Made by a program: the position numbers and the translations under genes
Notes under the pieces: generated by a model
The model's database searches: none
Told to the model about the DNA's origin: nothing
What the model saw: only the letters and a program-made list of their open reading frames with translations
In this document: piece by piece, positions 15,799 to 27,181 of the stretch
Position numbering within the stretch: position 1 is the stretch's first letter
Layout: each line of letters starts with the position of its first letter
Origin: Arthrobacter sp. AL12
GTDB lineage: Bacteria > Actinomycetota > Actinomycetes > Actinomycetales > Micrococcaceae
NCBI RefSeq assembly: GCF_029960645.1
Contig: NZ_JASBQY010000011.1
Coordinates: 1-64,000 of the forward strand
Reading direction: 5' to 3'
Length of the DNA stretch: 64,000 nt

Positions 15799-17463
15799 GT
15801 GACCCCAGAAGAACTCTCCCTCGCCATATCCGCCTGCCTGAAGGACGCCGTCGCCGCCGGTGAAATCGCCCTCTCCGCATCCGATGTCCCGGGTGAGGTG
15901 CGCGTTGAGCGTCCGAAGAACCGCGACCACGGCGACTGGGCCACCAACATCGCCCTGCAGCTGGCCAAAACTGCAGGCACCAACCCCCGGGAGTTCGCCT
16001 CGGTCCTGAGCGCCCGGCTGAAGTCCATCGACGGCGTCTCCGCAGTCGACATTGCCGGTCCGGGGTTCCTGAACATCACTGTCGACGCCGCCGCCTCCGG
16101 CGCCCTGGCCAAGGCCATCGTCGAGGCCGGCCCGGGCTACGGCACCAACACCGCGCTCGCGGGCCACACGGTCAACATGGAATTCGTCTCCGCCAACCCC
16201 ACCGGGCCGCTGCACATCGGCCACACCCGCTGGGCGGCCCTGGGCGACGCGATAGCCCGCGTCCTCCGGGCCTCCGGCGCCGACGTCACGGCCGAGTACT
16301 ACATCAACGACGCCGGGTCGCAGATGAATGTCTTTGCCCACTCGGTCCTGTCCCGGCTGCACGGCCGCGGGGTCCCGGAGGGCGGCTACCCCGGCGAGTA
16401 CATCGCGGACCTTGGCCACGAGGTGCTGGCCCAACACCCGGACATCCGCGAGCTGACCGACGTCGCGGCACTGCCAGTGATCCGCGGCGCGGCCTACAAG
16501 GCCCAGCTGCACGAGATCAAGCGCACCCTGGCCGAGTTCGGCGTCGCCTTCGATGTCTACTTCTCCGAACAGGAACTCCACGACGGCGGCGCGATCGAGG
16601 ACGCCGTCGCGCGGCTCCGGGAACAGGGCCACGTGTACGACGACGGCGGTGCGGTCTGGCTGCGCACCACGGACTTCGGTGACGACAAGGACCGCGTGAT
16701 GATCCGCGCGAACGGCGAGCCGACGTACTTCGCCGCCGACGCCGCCTACTACCTGTCCAAAAAGGACCGCGGGTACACCGAGAAGATCTACCTGCTGGGC
16801 GCGGACCACCACGGCTACATCAACCGGCTCAAGGCCATTGCGGCCGCCGCCGGTGACGACCCCGAGGTCAACATCGAGGTCCTGATCGGCCAGCTGGTCT
16901 CTGTCAACGGCGCCAAGCTTTCCAAGCGTGCCGGAAACATCATCGAGCTCAAGGACCTCATCTCCTGGCTGGGCAAGGACGCGGTCCGCTACTCTCTGGC
17001 CCGCTTCCCGGCCGATTCGCCGCTGACCCTGGACCCGGAACTGCTGAAGAAGCACAGCAACGAGAACCCGGTGTTCTACGTCCAGTACGCGCACGCCCGG
17101 TCCCGCGGGACGGCGCGCAACGCCGTTGCCGCCGGGGTGGAGCGCCGTGTGGACGGCAAAGACTGCTTCGAGGCCTCGCTCCTCGAGCACGCGACGGAAA
17201 ACGAGCTGCTCTCCTATCTCGGCAGCTACCCCTCGATCGTGGCCAAGGCCGCCGAACTGCGCGAGCCGCACCGCGTGGCCCGCCACCTCGAGGTCATCGC
17301 CGGCGCCTACCACCGCTGGTACGACGCCTGCCGGGTGGCGCCGCTGGGCGACGAGCCGATCACCGACCTCAACCGCACCCGGCTGTGGCTCAACGACGCC
17401 ACGAGCCAGGTGCTGGCCAACGGCCTGGAACTGCTGGGCGTCTCGGCGCCGGAACGGATGTAA
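15799..17463 (+). CDS. argS: Arginyl-tRNA synthetase
   Basis: A class I synthetase of 554 aa that charges tRNA-Arg. The HIGH motif is in NPTGPLHIGHTR. The KMSKS-equivalent is degenerate (KLSKRAGN), which is usual for ArgRS. The N-terminal Arg-tRNA-synthetase additional domain and C-terminal DALR anticodon-binding domain are both complete. The start is GTG, with a -10-like element six bases before it. It is the first gene of a plus-strand run; lysA follows after five bases. The argS-lysA pairing is typical of actinobacteria. A tRNA-Arg(CCG) lies 3 kb away. Confidence 0.97.
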   Translation: MTPEELSLAISACLKDAVAAGEIALSASDVPGEVRVERPKNRDHGDWATNIALQLAKTAGTNPREFASVLSARLKSIDGVSAVDIAGPGFLNITVDAAASGALAKAIVEAGPGYGTNTALAGHTVNMEFVSANPTGPLHIGHTRWAALGDAIARVLRASGADVTAEYYINDAGSQMNVFAHSVLSRLHGRGVPEGGYPGEYIADLGHEVLAQHPDIRELTDVAALPVIRGAAYKAQLHEIKRTLAEFGVAFDVYFSEQELHDGGAIEDAVARLREQGHVYDDGGAVWLRTTDFGDDKDRVMIRANGEPTYFAADAAYYLSKKDRGYTEKIYLLGADHHGYINRLKAIAAAAGDDPEVNIEVLIGQLVSVNGAKLSKRAGNIIELKDLISWLGKDAVRYSLARFPADSPLTLDPELLKKHSNENPVFYVQYAHARSRGTARNAVAAGVERRVDGKDCFEASLLEHATENELLSYLGSYPSIVAKAAELREPHRVARHLEVIAGAYHRWYDACRVAPLGDEPITDLNRTRLWLNDATSQVLANGLELLGVSAPERM

Positions 17464-17468
17464 CTGCC

Positions 17469-18950
17469 ATGACCACGAACCCGTCCACCACCGGCGCAGC
17501 CTCCCCGCTCGCGCCGGAATGGCTGCAGGTCCCAGCTGACCTCAATGCCCTGCACGAAGGGCTGTGGGCCGGCGGGGTGGCCCGGAACAAGGCCGGCGAA
17601 CTCGCCATCGACGGGATCACCGTCAGCGAGCTCCAGCGCCAGTTCGGTACACCCCTGTTTGTGATGAGCGAGAACGACTTCCGGGCCCGGGCCCGGGCCT
17701 TTTCCGACGCCTTCAACGACGCCTTCGCCGACATCTGCGGGGGAGTGGACGTCTACTACGCCGGCAAATCCTTCCTGTGCACCGCGGTGGTCCGCTGGGT
17801 GGAGGAAGAGGGGCTGCGGCTGGACACGGCCTCCGGCGGGGAACTCGCCGTCGCGGCCCGCGCCGGAATCCCCGGACCCGACGTCGCGCTGCACGGCAAC
17901 AACAAGTCCGACGGCGAGATCCACCGCGCGCTGGACCTGAAACTGGGGCGGATTGTGGTGGACAGCCTCGCCGAGCTCGAGCGCGTCGCCAAGATCGCCG
18001 ACGCCCGCGGTGAAACCGCGAAGGTCATGCTGCGGCTGACCCCGGGCGTGCACGCCCACACCCACGAATTCATCGCCACAGCCCACGAGGACCAGAAGTT
18101 CGGCCTCTCGATGGCCGGTGACTCCACGGACCAGGCCGGGCTGTCCGCGGCCGAGGAAGCCGTGGCCGCGGCGTCGGGCTACCCCGGCATCGAGCTGCTG
18201 GGCCTCCACTGCCACATCGGCTCGCAGATCTTCGAGCCGGACGGCTTCGCCCTCGCCGCCGAAAAGCTGCTGGATTTCCTTGCCGCGATGCAGACCAAGT
18301 ACTCGATCGTGCTCCCCGAACTGGATCTCGGCGGCGGCTACGGCATCGCCTACACGCCCGTGGACACCCCGCGCCCGGCAGCCGAGATCGCCCAGGCAAT
18401 GGCCGCCGTCGTCCGGACCAAATGCGCCGAACTGGGGATTTCCTCCCCGCGGATTTCAATCGAACCGGGACGCGCGATCGTCGGCAGCACCACCTTCACG
18501 CTCTACGAGGTGGGCACGCTGAAGACCGTGCGGGTCGATGCGCCGGCCCCGGGCGACGCCGGCGCACCCGGCGAAAGCGTTACGTACCCGCGCCGGTATG
18601 TGTCGGTGGACGGCGGCATGAGCGACAACCCGCGCCCGGTGCTCTACGACGCGGATTACTCGGCAATTCTGGCGTCCCGGACCTCGGAAGCGGCCCCGCA
18701 ACTGTCCCGCGTAGTGGGCAAACATTGCGAGAGCGGCGACATAGTTGTTAGAGATGTATATCTGCCCGAGGACGTGGCAGCCGGTGATCTGCTCGCTGTA
18801 CCGGGTACCGGCGCCTACTGCTGGGCCCTGTCAAGCAACTACAACTATCTGGCCCGGCCGGGCGTTGTCGCTGTGCGCGACGGATCTGCCCGGCTCATCG
18901 TCCGCGGGGAAACCGAAGAAGATCTGCTCAACCGCGACATGGGAGTCTGA
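17469..18950 (+). CDS. lysA: Diaminopimelate decarboxylase
   Basis: A 493-aa PLP enzyme (alanine-racemase fold) that decarboxylates meso-diaminopimelate to L-lysine. The Schiff-base lysine is K100 in VYYAGKSF. Other family signatures are LHCHIGSQIFE, ELDLGGGYGI and the C-terminal HCESGD. The first 50 residues are longer than in enteric LysA but usual for actinobacteria. The ATG at 17469 follows argS by five bases. The open frame upstream overlaps argS and is not plausible. The stop abuts the hom start directly. Confidence 0.97.
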   Translation: MTTNPSTTGAASPLAPEWLQVPADLNALHEGLWAGGVARNKAGELAIDGITVSELQRQFGTPLFVMSENDFRARARAFSDAFNDAFADICGGVDVYYAGKSFLCTAVVRWVEEEGLRLDTASGGELAVAARAGIPGPDVALHGNNKSDGEIHRALDLKLGRIVVDSLAELERVAKIADARGETAKVMLRLTPGVHAHTHEFIATAHEDQKFGLSMAGDSTDQAGLSAAEEAVAAASGYPGIELLGLHCHIGSQIFEPDGFALAAEKLLDFLAAMQTKYSIVLPELDLGGGYGIAYTPVDTPRPAAEIAQAMAAVVRTKCAELGISSPRISIEPGRAIVGSTTFTLYEVGTLKTVRVDAPAPGDAGAPGESVTYPRRYVSVDGGMSDNPRPVLYDADYSAILASRTSEAAPQLSRVVGKHCESGDIVVRDVYLPEDVAAGDLLAVPGTGAYCWALSSNYNYLARPGVVAVRDGSARLIVRGETEEDLLNRDMGV

Positions 18951-20321
18951 ATGACCGAATTGCGAACCCTGAAAGTAGCCCTGCTGGGCTGTGGCAACGT
19001 CGGGGCCCAGGTCGCGCGGATTCTCCTTGACGACGCCGAGATGCTGGCCTCCCGCGCCGGCGCCCGCCTGGAGCTGGCCGGCATCGCCGTCCGCAACCTC
19101 GAGGCCCCCCGGGATGTTGAACTGCCCCGCGGGCTGTTCACCACCGACGCCGAGACCCTGGTCAAGGACGCCGACCTGGTGATCGAGCTGATGGGAGGGA
19201 TCGAACCTGCCCGGACCCTGATCCTGACCGCCATGCGCAACGGCGCCTGCGTGGTCACCGGCAACAAGGCGCTCGTTGCCAAGGACGGCCCCACCCTCCA
19301 CGAGGAAGCGGACAAGGCCGGTGTGCAGCTGTCCTACGAGGCCGCCGTTGCCGGCGCCATCCCCATCCTGCGGCCCATCCGGGACAGCCTCTCCGGCGAC
19401 CGGATCACCCGCGTGCTCGGCATTGTCAACGGCACCACCAACTTCATCCTGGACCAGATGGATTCCACCGGGGCGCAGTTCGCCGACGCCCTGGCCGAGG
19501 CCCAGCGGCTGGGCTATGCGGAAGCCGACCCCACCGCCGACGTCGAGGGACACGACGCCGCCTCGAAGGCCGCGATCCTGGCCTCGCTGTCCTTCCACAC
19601 GCGGTTCTCCCTGGATGACGTGTACTGCGAGGGCATCAGTTCCGTCACGTCCGCCGACATCGCCGCGGCGAAGGACGCCGGCTTTGTCATCAAGCTGCTG
19701 GCGATCGCCGAGAAGCTGGCGGCCGAAGGCACGGAAACAGGCACAAAAACAGGCAAAAAAACAGGCACGGAAACAGGCGCCGACGGGAACTCGGGCGTGT
19801 CCGTCCGCGTGCACCCGACCCTGCTGCCGCGCGAACACCCGCTGGCAGCAGTGCGCGGAGCGTTCAACGCCGTCTTCATCGAGGCCGAAAACGCCGGCGA
19901 GCTGATGTTCTACGGCCAGGGCGCCGGTGGCAAGCCGACCGCCTCTGCCGTGATGGGCGACCTCATCTCCGCTGCCCGCAGCATCGTCCTGGGCGGTCCC
20001 GGCCGTGCCGAGACCACGACGGGCCAGGTGTCTGCGCTTCCCATCACCGCCGCGGTCACCAGCTACTACATCGGACTCGACGTCGCGGACCAGCCCGGTG
20101 TGCTGGCCAAGATCGCCCGGCTCTTCGCCGAGCACGGCGTTTCCATTGAAATCATGCGGCAGACCATCCACCGCGATGCTGATTCGAATATCCAATCGGC
20201 GGAACTGCGGATCGTGACCCACCGCGCAAGCGAGGCAGCACTGGCAGCCACCGTCGAGGCCGTCAAGGGCCTGGACGTCATCAATTCAGTTACATCCGTA
20301 CTGCGGGTAGAAGGAGTCTAA
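18951..20321 (+). CDS. hom: Homoserine dehydrogenase
   Basis: A 456-aa enzyme reducing aspartate semialdehyde to homoserine. The N-terminal Rossmann motif is GCGNVG; the catalytic domain includes GIVNGTTNFILDQM. A C-terminal ACT domain (about 365-440) starts YYIGLDVADQPGVL and is the usual threonine-feedback site. It follows lysA with no gap and has GGGAG before the ATG. An odd Thr/Gly/Lys-rich insert at about residues 260-278 is encoded by a 12-nt repeat and is not part of the family core. It lies near the end of the catalytic domain and is likely a surface loop. thrC follows immediately, then thrB. Confidence 0.97.
   Translation: MTELRTLKVALLGCGNVGAQVARILLDDAEMLASRAGARLELAGIAVRNLEAPRDVELPRGLFTTDAETLVKDADLVIELMGGIEPARTLILTAMRNGACVVTGNKALVAKDGPTLHEEADKAGVQLSYEAAVAGAIPILRPIRDSLSGDRITRVLGIVNGTTNFILDQMDSTGAQFADALAEAQRLGYAEADPTADVEGHDAASKAAILASLSFHTRFSLDDVYCEGISSVTSADIAAAKDAGFVIKLLAIAEKLAAEGTETGTKTGKKTGTETGADGNSGVSVRVHPTLLPREHPLAAVRGAFNAVFIEAENAGELMFYGQGAGGKPTASAVMGDLISAARSIVLGGPGRAETTTGQVSALPITAAVTSYYIGLDVADQPGVLAKIARLFAEHGVSIEIMRQTIHRDADSNIQSAELRIVTHRASEAALAATVEAVKGLDVINSVTSVLRVEGV
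19728..19778 (+). repeat. 12-nt tandem repeat inside hom
   Basis: Four copies of a 12-nt unit run from 19728 to 19775: ggcacggaaaca, ggcacaaaaaca, ggcaaaaaaaca, ggcacggaaaca. They encode alternating G-T-E-T, G-T-K-T, G-K-K-T and G-T-E-T. The A-rich units (runs of five and seven A) stand out against the high-GC surroundings. Unit gain or loss would keep the frame. Confidence 0.9.
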
Positions 20322-21428
20322 GTGGCTCACCAATGGCGCGGCGTTATCCGCGAATACGCCGAACGACTGCCGGTCACCGAAGCGACCAAGGTCATCACCC
20401 TCGGGGAGGGCGGCACCCCGCTGGTTTACGCGCAGCAGCTTTCCGCCCTCACCGGCAGCGAGGTCTACCTCAAGGTTGAGGGGATGAACCCGACCGGTTC
20501 GTTCAAGGACCGCGGCATGACCATGGCCATGACCGCGGCGGTCGCCGCCGGGGCCAAGGCGGTCGTCTGCGCCTCCACCGGCAACACCTCCGCCTCGGCC
20601 GCCGCGTATGCCACCGCGGCCGGGCTCAAATGCGTCGTGCTGGTGCCCGAGGGCAAGATCTCGATGGGAAAGCTGAGCCAGGCGATCGCGCACGGCGCAA
20701 CCCTGCTGCAGGTCGACGGCAACTTCGACGACTGCCTCGACATTGCCCGCAAGCTGGGGGAGTCCTACCCGGTCTTTCTGGTCAACTCGGTCAACCCCGC
20801 CCGGATCGAGGGCCAGAAGACCGGTGCCTTCGAGGTGGTCGACTGGCTCGGTGACGCACCGGACTTCCACGTCCTCCCGGTGGGCAATGCCGGCAACATC
20901 ACCGCGTACTGGAAGGGATATAAGGAATACTGCGCACCGTTCGAGTCCGCCACCGCCGGAACGCTGGCCGCAGTCTCCACCCGGACCCCGGTCATGTGGG
21001 GCTTCCAGGCCGCCGGCGCCGCACCGTTCGTCGCCGGCCACCCGATCACGGAACCGGACACGATCGCGACCGCCATCCGGATCGGGAACCCCGCGTCGTG
21101 GGATTCCGCCATCGCCGCGCGGGACGAGTCCGGCGGCGTGATCGAAGCGGTGACGGATGCGGAAATCCTGTCCGCCCACCGCTGGCTGTCCGCCCGTGAG
21201 GGCGTCTTCGTCGAGCCGGGCTCCGCTGCCGGCGTCGCGGGCCTGATCAAGAAGCATGCCGCCGGCGAAGTGCCGGCGGGCAAGACCATCGTCATCACGG
21301 TCACCGGCCACGGCCTGAAGGACCCGCAATGGGCGCTCCGCACCGAGGACGGCAGCGAAGTGCAGCCCGAAAAGGTCTCGAACGACGTGGTCACCGTGGC
21401 CACGGCCCTGGGCCTGGAAGAAAAGTAG
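20322..21428 (+). CDS. thrC: Threonine synthase
   Basis: A 368-aa PLP-dependent fold-type II enzyme converting O-phosphohomoserine to threonine. The PLP lysine is K62 in [11 protein letters not shown]. The phosphate-binding loop region is around [14 protein letters not shown]. Length and N-terminus match the short actinobacterial ThrC class. The GTG at 20322 directly follows the hom stop and has AAGGAG five bases upstream, so translation is coupled. thrB starts two bases after its stop, completing hom-thrC-thrB. Confidence 0.97.
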   Translation: MAHQWRGVIREYAERLPVTEATKVITLGEGGTPLVYAQQLSALTGSEVYLKVEGMNPTGSFKDRGMTMAMTAAVAAGAKAVVCASTGNTSASAAAYATAAGLKCVVLVPEGKISMGKLSQAIAHGATLLQVDGNFDDCLDIARKLGESYPVFLVNSVNPARIEGQKTGAFEVVDWLGDAPDFHVLPVGNAGNITAYWKGYKEYCAPFESATAGTLAAVSTRTPVMWGFQAAGAAPFVAGHPITEPDTIATAIRIGNPASWDSAIAARDESGGVIEAVTDAEILSAHRWLSAREGVFVEPGSAAGVAGLIKKHAAGEVPAGKTIVITVTGHGLKDPQWALRTEDGSEVQPEKVSNDVVTVATALGLEEK

Positions 21429-21430
21429 CT

Positions 21431-22417
21431 GTGGAAACGACCCTCACCATCCCGGCCGAGTCCGCCGCCGACACGCCGGCGGTTCCGGCCGGGCAGCTCG
21501 TGACGGTCCGCGTGCCGGCGACGAGCGCGAACCTGGGCCCGGGGTATGACAGCCTCGGCCTGGCGCTGACGCTGTTCGACACGCTGACGGTGGAAACCCT
21601 GGACAGCGGCGAGCTGGAATTCGAGCTCAGCGGCGAGGGGGCCGAATCCCTGCCCCGCGATGCCAGCCACTTGGTGGTCAGGGCCATCACGGAGGCCCTG
21701 CACCGCCTCGGCTTCCGGCACGACGGCCTGCGGATCACGGCCGACAACATCAACCCGCATGGCCGCGGCCTCGGCTCCTCGGCCTGTGCCGTCGTCGCCG
21801 CGGTCACCGCCGCCAATGCCCTGGTCCCGGAGCCGGCGCGCCGAGACAAGGACTGGGTCCTGCAGCTCACCAGTGAGATGGAAGGGCACCCGGACAACGT
21901 CGCACCCGCTATTTTCGGCGGGCTGGCGTTGTCGTGGCAGGACAGTGACCGATACAGCAGCACCTGCGCGGCGGTCGCCTCCGCGGTGATTCCGGTGGTT
22001 GCCGTGCCGGACTTCGAACTCTCCACGGAAGCCGCACGGGCGCTGCTGCCTGCCTCGGTGGGCCACCACGCCGCCGCCATGAACTCCGGTCGCGCGGCCC
22101 TGCTGATCCACGCCCTGACGCAGAAGCCGGAGTTCCTGCTGGCCGGCACCGAAGACTACCTGCACCAGAGCTACCGAGCCGCGGCCATGCGCCCCAGCGC
22201 GGACCTGATCGCATCCCTGCGGCGGGCGGGCTTTGCCGCCGTCGTCTCCGGCGCCGGACCCACCGTGCTGGTCCTCGCCAACGGGGAGGCCCAGGCCGAG
22301 GCCGCCGTCGGGTTCATCGGCGCTTTCACGTCCGGCAACACGCCGGACGTGGGCTGGCGTGTGATGAAGCTGGCTGTGGACGTCGAAGGTGCTAAAGTGG
22401 AAGTGCACCGGCGGTAA
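21431..22417 (+). CDS. thrB: Homoserine kinase
   Basis: A 328-aa GHMP kinase phosphorylating homoserine. The GHMP ATP-binding motif is GRGLGSSACAVV, preceded by VPATSANLGPGYD near the N-terminus, with SGAGPTVLVL near the C-terminus. The start is a GTG two bases after the thrC stop, with GGAAG upstream. The frame is open further back, but only as overlap with thrC. It ends the threonine operon; a 327-bp spacer follows. Confidence 0.96.
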   Translation: METTLTIPAESAADTPAVPAGQLVTVRVPATSANLGPGYDSLGLALTLFDTLTVETLDSGELEFELSGEGAESLPRDASHLVVRAITEALHRLGFRHDGLRITADNINPHGRGLGSSACAVVAAVTAANALVPEPARRDKDWVLQLTSEMEGHPDNVAPAIFGGLALSWQDSDRYSSTCAAVASAVIPVVAVPDFELSTEAARALLPASVGHHAAAMNSGRAALLIHALTQKPEFLLAGTEDYLHQSYRAAAMRPSADLIASLRRAGFAAVVSGAGPTVLVLANGEAQAEAAVGFIGAFTSGNTPDVGWRVMKLAVDVEGAKVEVHRR

Positions 22418-22744
22418 TCACGCAGGCAGTAATTCAGTTACTGTTCAAAAGACCGCGATGTTGGCCTAGTTGCCTCTCTCATCTTTCACTGCGCAATATT
22501 TTCCGGTGCCACCTGCTTTTGGTCTGACGCAGGAATCCGCAGAAACAATCTCTGCACCGCCTGAAAACGTCAGCCCGCCGTTCCATATCTTCCGGAATAC
22601 GGCCGGTGTTGTTATATCCGGCCGTGCTGGCCAATATCCATCCGGCAAGGCCGAAATCCCGGCTGCAGATCTGAACTGCAGCCCAGAAAAAAATCATCGC
22701 GTCCAGCTCCTAGTCTGGACGCCGTCGAGGGGGAAGGATCCTTC
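22418..22744 (+). promoter_or_regulatory. Leader/promoter region of rho with three hairpins
   Basis: This 327-bp spacer has no convincing gene (one 92-codon frame has atypical composition). It contains three perfect stems on the sense strand: acggccgg/ccggccgt (22599-22625), ggctgcag/ctgcagcc (22661-22683, followed by an A-rich stretch) and gtccag/ctggac (22701-22720). GGGGGAAGG (22729-22737) is the ribosome-binding site of rho. The region is locally less GC-rich than its neighbours. Rho genes are often autoregulated through their leader, which is the likely role; that is inference. Confidence 0.55.
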
Positions 22745-24994
<2,250 letters not shown>

Positions 24995-25002
24995 CTGGCT
25001 TT

Positions 25003-25120
25003 AGCCGCTCAAAATATGCCGGCCCCGCCCCTACGCCGGGTGGCTGACGATCTACGATCGTCATCCACCCGGCTCCGGCAGGCCCGAAGCCACTCCCTGG
25101 CCGGCATATTTTGAGCGGCT
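25003..25120. repeat. Nested palindromic element between rho and prfA (22-bp arms)
   Basis: A perfect 22-bp inverted repeat (agccgctcaaaatatgccgg and two more bases at 25003-25024; partner at 25099-25120) encloses 74 bases. Inside, a second perfect stem, gccgggtgg/ccacccggc (25035-25043 and 25065-25073), contains a third, gacgat/atcgtc (25046-25051 and 25057-25062). The whole 118-bp unit fills the spacer. It could terminate rho transcription, but neither arm ends in a T run. A mobile palindromic repeat (MITE or REP-like) is the alternative. Confidence 0.85.
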
Positions 25121-25184
25121 TCGCTGTTTGCCCACCTTCGCTGTCGCGTTACTAGACTTGTAAGAGTCGAAAGAGGTTTTGAAA

Positions 25185-26258
25185 ATGTTTGAGTCCGTAC
25201 AGGGCCTGTTGGATGAGCATGACGCCATCCAGGCACAGCTTGGGGATCCTGCTGTTTATGCTGACCAGAAGCTGGCCCGGAAGCTGGGGCGGCGTTCTGC
25301 CCAGCTGAACGGCATTGTCGAGGCGTATCATGCCTGGCACGGCATCCAGGATGACCTTGCGGCTGCCAAGGAAATGGCGGGGGAGGACCCGGAGTTCGCC
25401 GCCGAGGTGCCGGAGCTTGAGGCGGCGCTGGAGACGGCTGCGGCCAAGCTGCGCCGGCTGCTGATCCCGCGCGACCCGGACGATGCCCGCAACGTGATCC
25501 TCGAAGTCAAGGGCGGCGAAGGCGGCGACGAGGCTGCCCTGTTCGCGGCCGACCTGCTGCGGATGTACACCCGGTACGCGGAATCCCGCGGCTGGAAGAC
25601 TGAGATGATTTCCGCTAATGAATCCGACCTGGGCGGCTACAAGGATGTCCAGGTGGCCATCAAGGGCAACTCGAACGACCCGGCCGAGGGCGTCTACGCG
25701 CGGCTCAAGTTCGAAGGCGGAGTGCACCGTGTCCAGCGCGTCCCCGTGACGGAATCCCAGGGCCGCATCCACACCTCCGCCGCCGGCGTGCTGGTGCTCC
25801 CGGAAGTGGACGAGCCCGAAGAACTGGACATCAGCCAGAACGACCTCAAGATCGACGTCTACCGTTCCTCCGGCCCAGGCGGCCAGTCCGTGAACACCAC
25901 GGACTCCGCCGTCCGGATCACCCACCTTCCCACCGGAATCGTGGTGGCCATGCAGAACGAGAAGTCGCAGCTGCAGAACCGCGAAGCCGGCATGCGCGTC
26001 CTTCGCGCCCGCATCCTGGCGCACCAGCAGGAGCAGATCGACGCCGAAAACTCGGCCCAGCGCAAGTCGCAGATCCGCACCATGGACCGCTCGGAACGCA
26101 TCCGGACCTACAACTACCCGGAAAACCGGATCGCGGACCACCGCACCGGCTACAAGGCCTACAACCTTGACCAGGTCATGAACGGCGACCTGGAGCCGGT
26201 CATCCAGTCGGCCATCGAGATGGACGAACAGGCCCGCCTCGACGCCATCGGCGACTGA
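25185..26258 (+). CDS. prfA: Peptide chain release factor 1
   Basis: A 357-aa class I release factor recognising UAA and UAG. The peptidyl-tRNA hydrolysis motif GGQ is in [14 protein letters not shown] at about residue 230. The PCRF domain precedes it and the C-terminal RF-1 domain is intact. The ATG at 25185 ([13 protein letters not shown]) has AAAGAGG eight bases upstream; a TTG two codons earlier is open but less likely. TAGACT at 25153 may be its -10. prmC, which methylates the GGQ glutamine, follows after 17 bases. Confidence 0.97.
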   Translation: MFESVQGLLDEHDAIQAQLGDPAVYADQKLARKLGRRSAQLNGIVEAYHAWHGIQDDLAAAKEMAGEDPEFAAEVPELEAALETAAAKLRRLLIPRDPDDARNVILEVKGGEGGDEAALFAADLLRMYTRYAESRGWKTEMISANESDLGGYKDVQVAIKGNSNDPAEGVYARLKFEGGVHRVQRVPVTESQGRIHTSAAGVLVLPEVDEPEELDISQNDLKIDVYRSSGPGGQSVNTTDSAVRITHLPTGIVVAMQNEKSQLQNREAGMRVLRARILAHQQEQIDAENSAQRKSQIRTMDRSERIRTYNYPENRIADHRTGYKAYNLDQVMNGDLEPVIQSAIEMDEQARLDAIGD

Positions 26259-26275
26259 TCCCGGCCCCCGCAGTG

Positions 26276-27148
26276 ATGACAGAACGAACCTCGCTGAGCC
26301 TCGCGGACGCGGTCCGCGCGGCCACGGCCGTCCTGGCCGCCGCTGGCGTCCCGAGTCCCCGGGCCGACGCCGAACTCCTCGCCGAGCATTTGCTCGGCGT
26401 CGGGCTCGGCCGGCTCCGGGCCCTGATGCTGGGCGACACCGCAGCCCCGGAGGGCTACGGGGAGCTCATCGCCGAGCGTGCCCGGCGCATTCCGCTGCAG
26501 CACATCACCGGCGTCGCGCACTTCCGCTATCTGGAACTGGCCGTCGGGCCGGGAGTGTTCATTCCTCGCCCGGAAACGGAATCCGTCGTCCAGCTCGTGA
26601 TTGACCGGCTGCGGGGCCTGGCCCATCCCAAGGTGGTGGACCTGGGCACCGGGTCCGGGGCCATCGCCGGATCGATCGCGCACGAGGTTCCCGGCGCGGA
26701 GGTCCACGCCGTCGAATTCAGCGAGTTTGCGCACGCCTGGGCCGCCCGGAACCTGCTTCCGCTCGGTGTCCACCTGATCCGCGGTGACCTGCGCGACGCC
26801 CTGCCTGAGCACAACGGGACGTTCGATGTCGTTGTGTCCAACCCGCCTTATATTCCCGCCGAAGCGGTCCCGAACGAACCCGAAGTGGCCCTGCACGATC
26901 CCCCCGAAGCACTGTACGGCGGGGGACCGGACGGCATGGAGCTTCCGACGGCGGCCGCGGCCTCCGCGGCCCGGCTGCTGGTTCCCGGCGGCTACTTCGT
27001 GATGGAACACGCCGAAGTCCAGGCGGGCTGGATCGCCGCGATGCTGGAGCGCTCCGGGCTGTGGGCGGCGGTGGCCACCCATCGTGACCTCAACGGCAGG
27101 GACCGGGCCACCAGCGCCGTTCTTGCCGACCCGGCCGCCTCGCGGTGA
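26276..27148 (+). CDS. prmC: Release factor glutamine methyltransferase
   Basis: A 290-aa SAM-dependent N5-glutamine methyltransferase (HemK family) acting on the GGQ motif of release factors. The SAM-binding motif is VVDLGTGSGAIA. The catalytic NPPY is in VVSNPPYIP at about 188-191. The N-terminal helical substrate-binding domain begins LSLADAVRAATAVL. A GTG one codon upstream (26273) could equally be the start; no clear ribosome-binding site helps. It sits directly after prfA, as in many bacteria. Confidence 0.95.
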   Translation: MTERTSLSLADAVRAATAVLAAAGVPSPRADAELLAEHLLGVGLGRLRALMLGDTAAPEGYGELIAERARRIPLQHITGVAHFRYLELAVGPGVFIPRPETESVVQLVIDRLRGLAHPKVVDLGTGSGAIAGSIAHEVPGAEVHAVEFSEFAHAWAARNLLPLGVHLIRGDLRDALPEHNGTFDVVVSNPPYIPAEAVPNEPEVALHDPPEALYGGGPDGMELPTAAAASAARLLVPGGYFVMEHAEVQAGWIAAMLERSGLWAAVATHRDLNGRDRATSAVLADPAASR

Positions 27149-27181
27149 AACGGGCAAACGAAGTGATGGAAGAATAGGCCC

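Noticed and set aside
15646-17313. 555-codon open frame antisense to argS
   Set aside because: Shadow frame of a certain synthetase gene.
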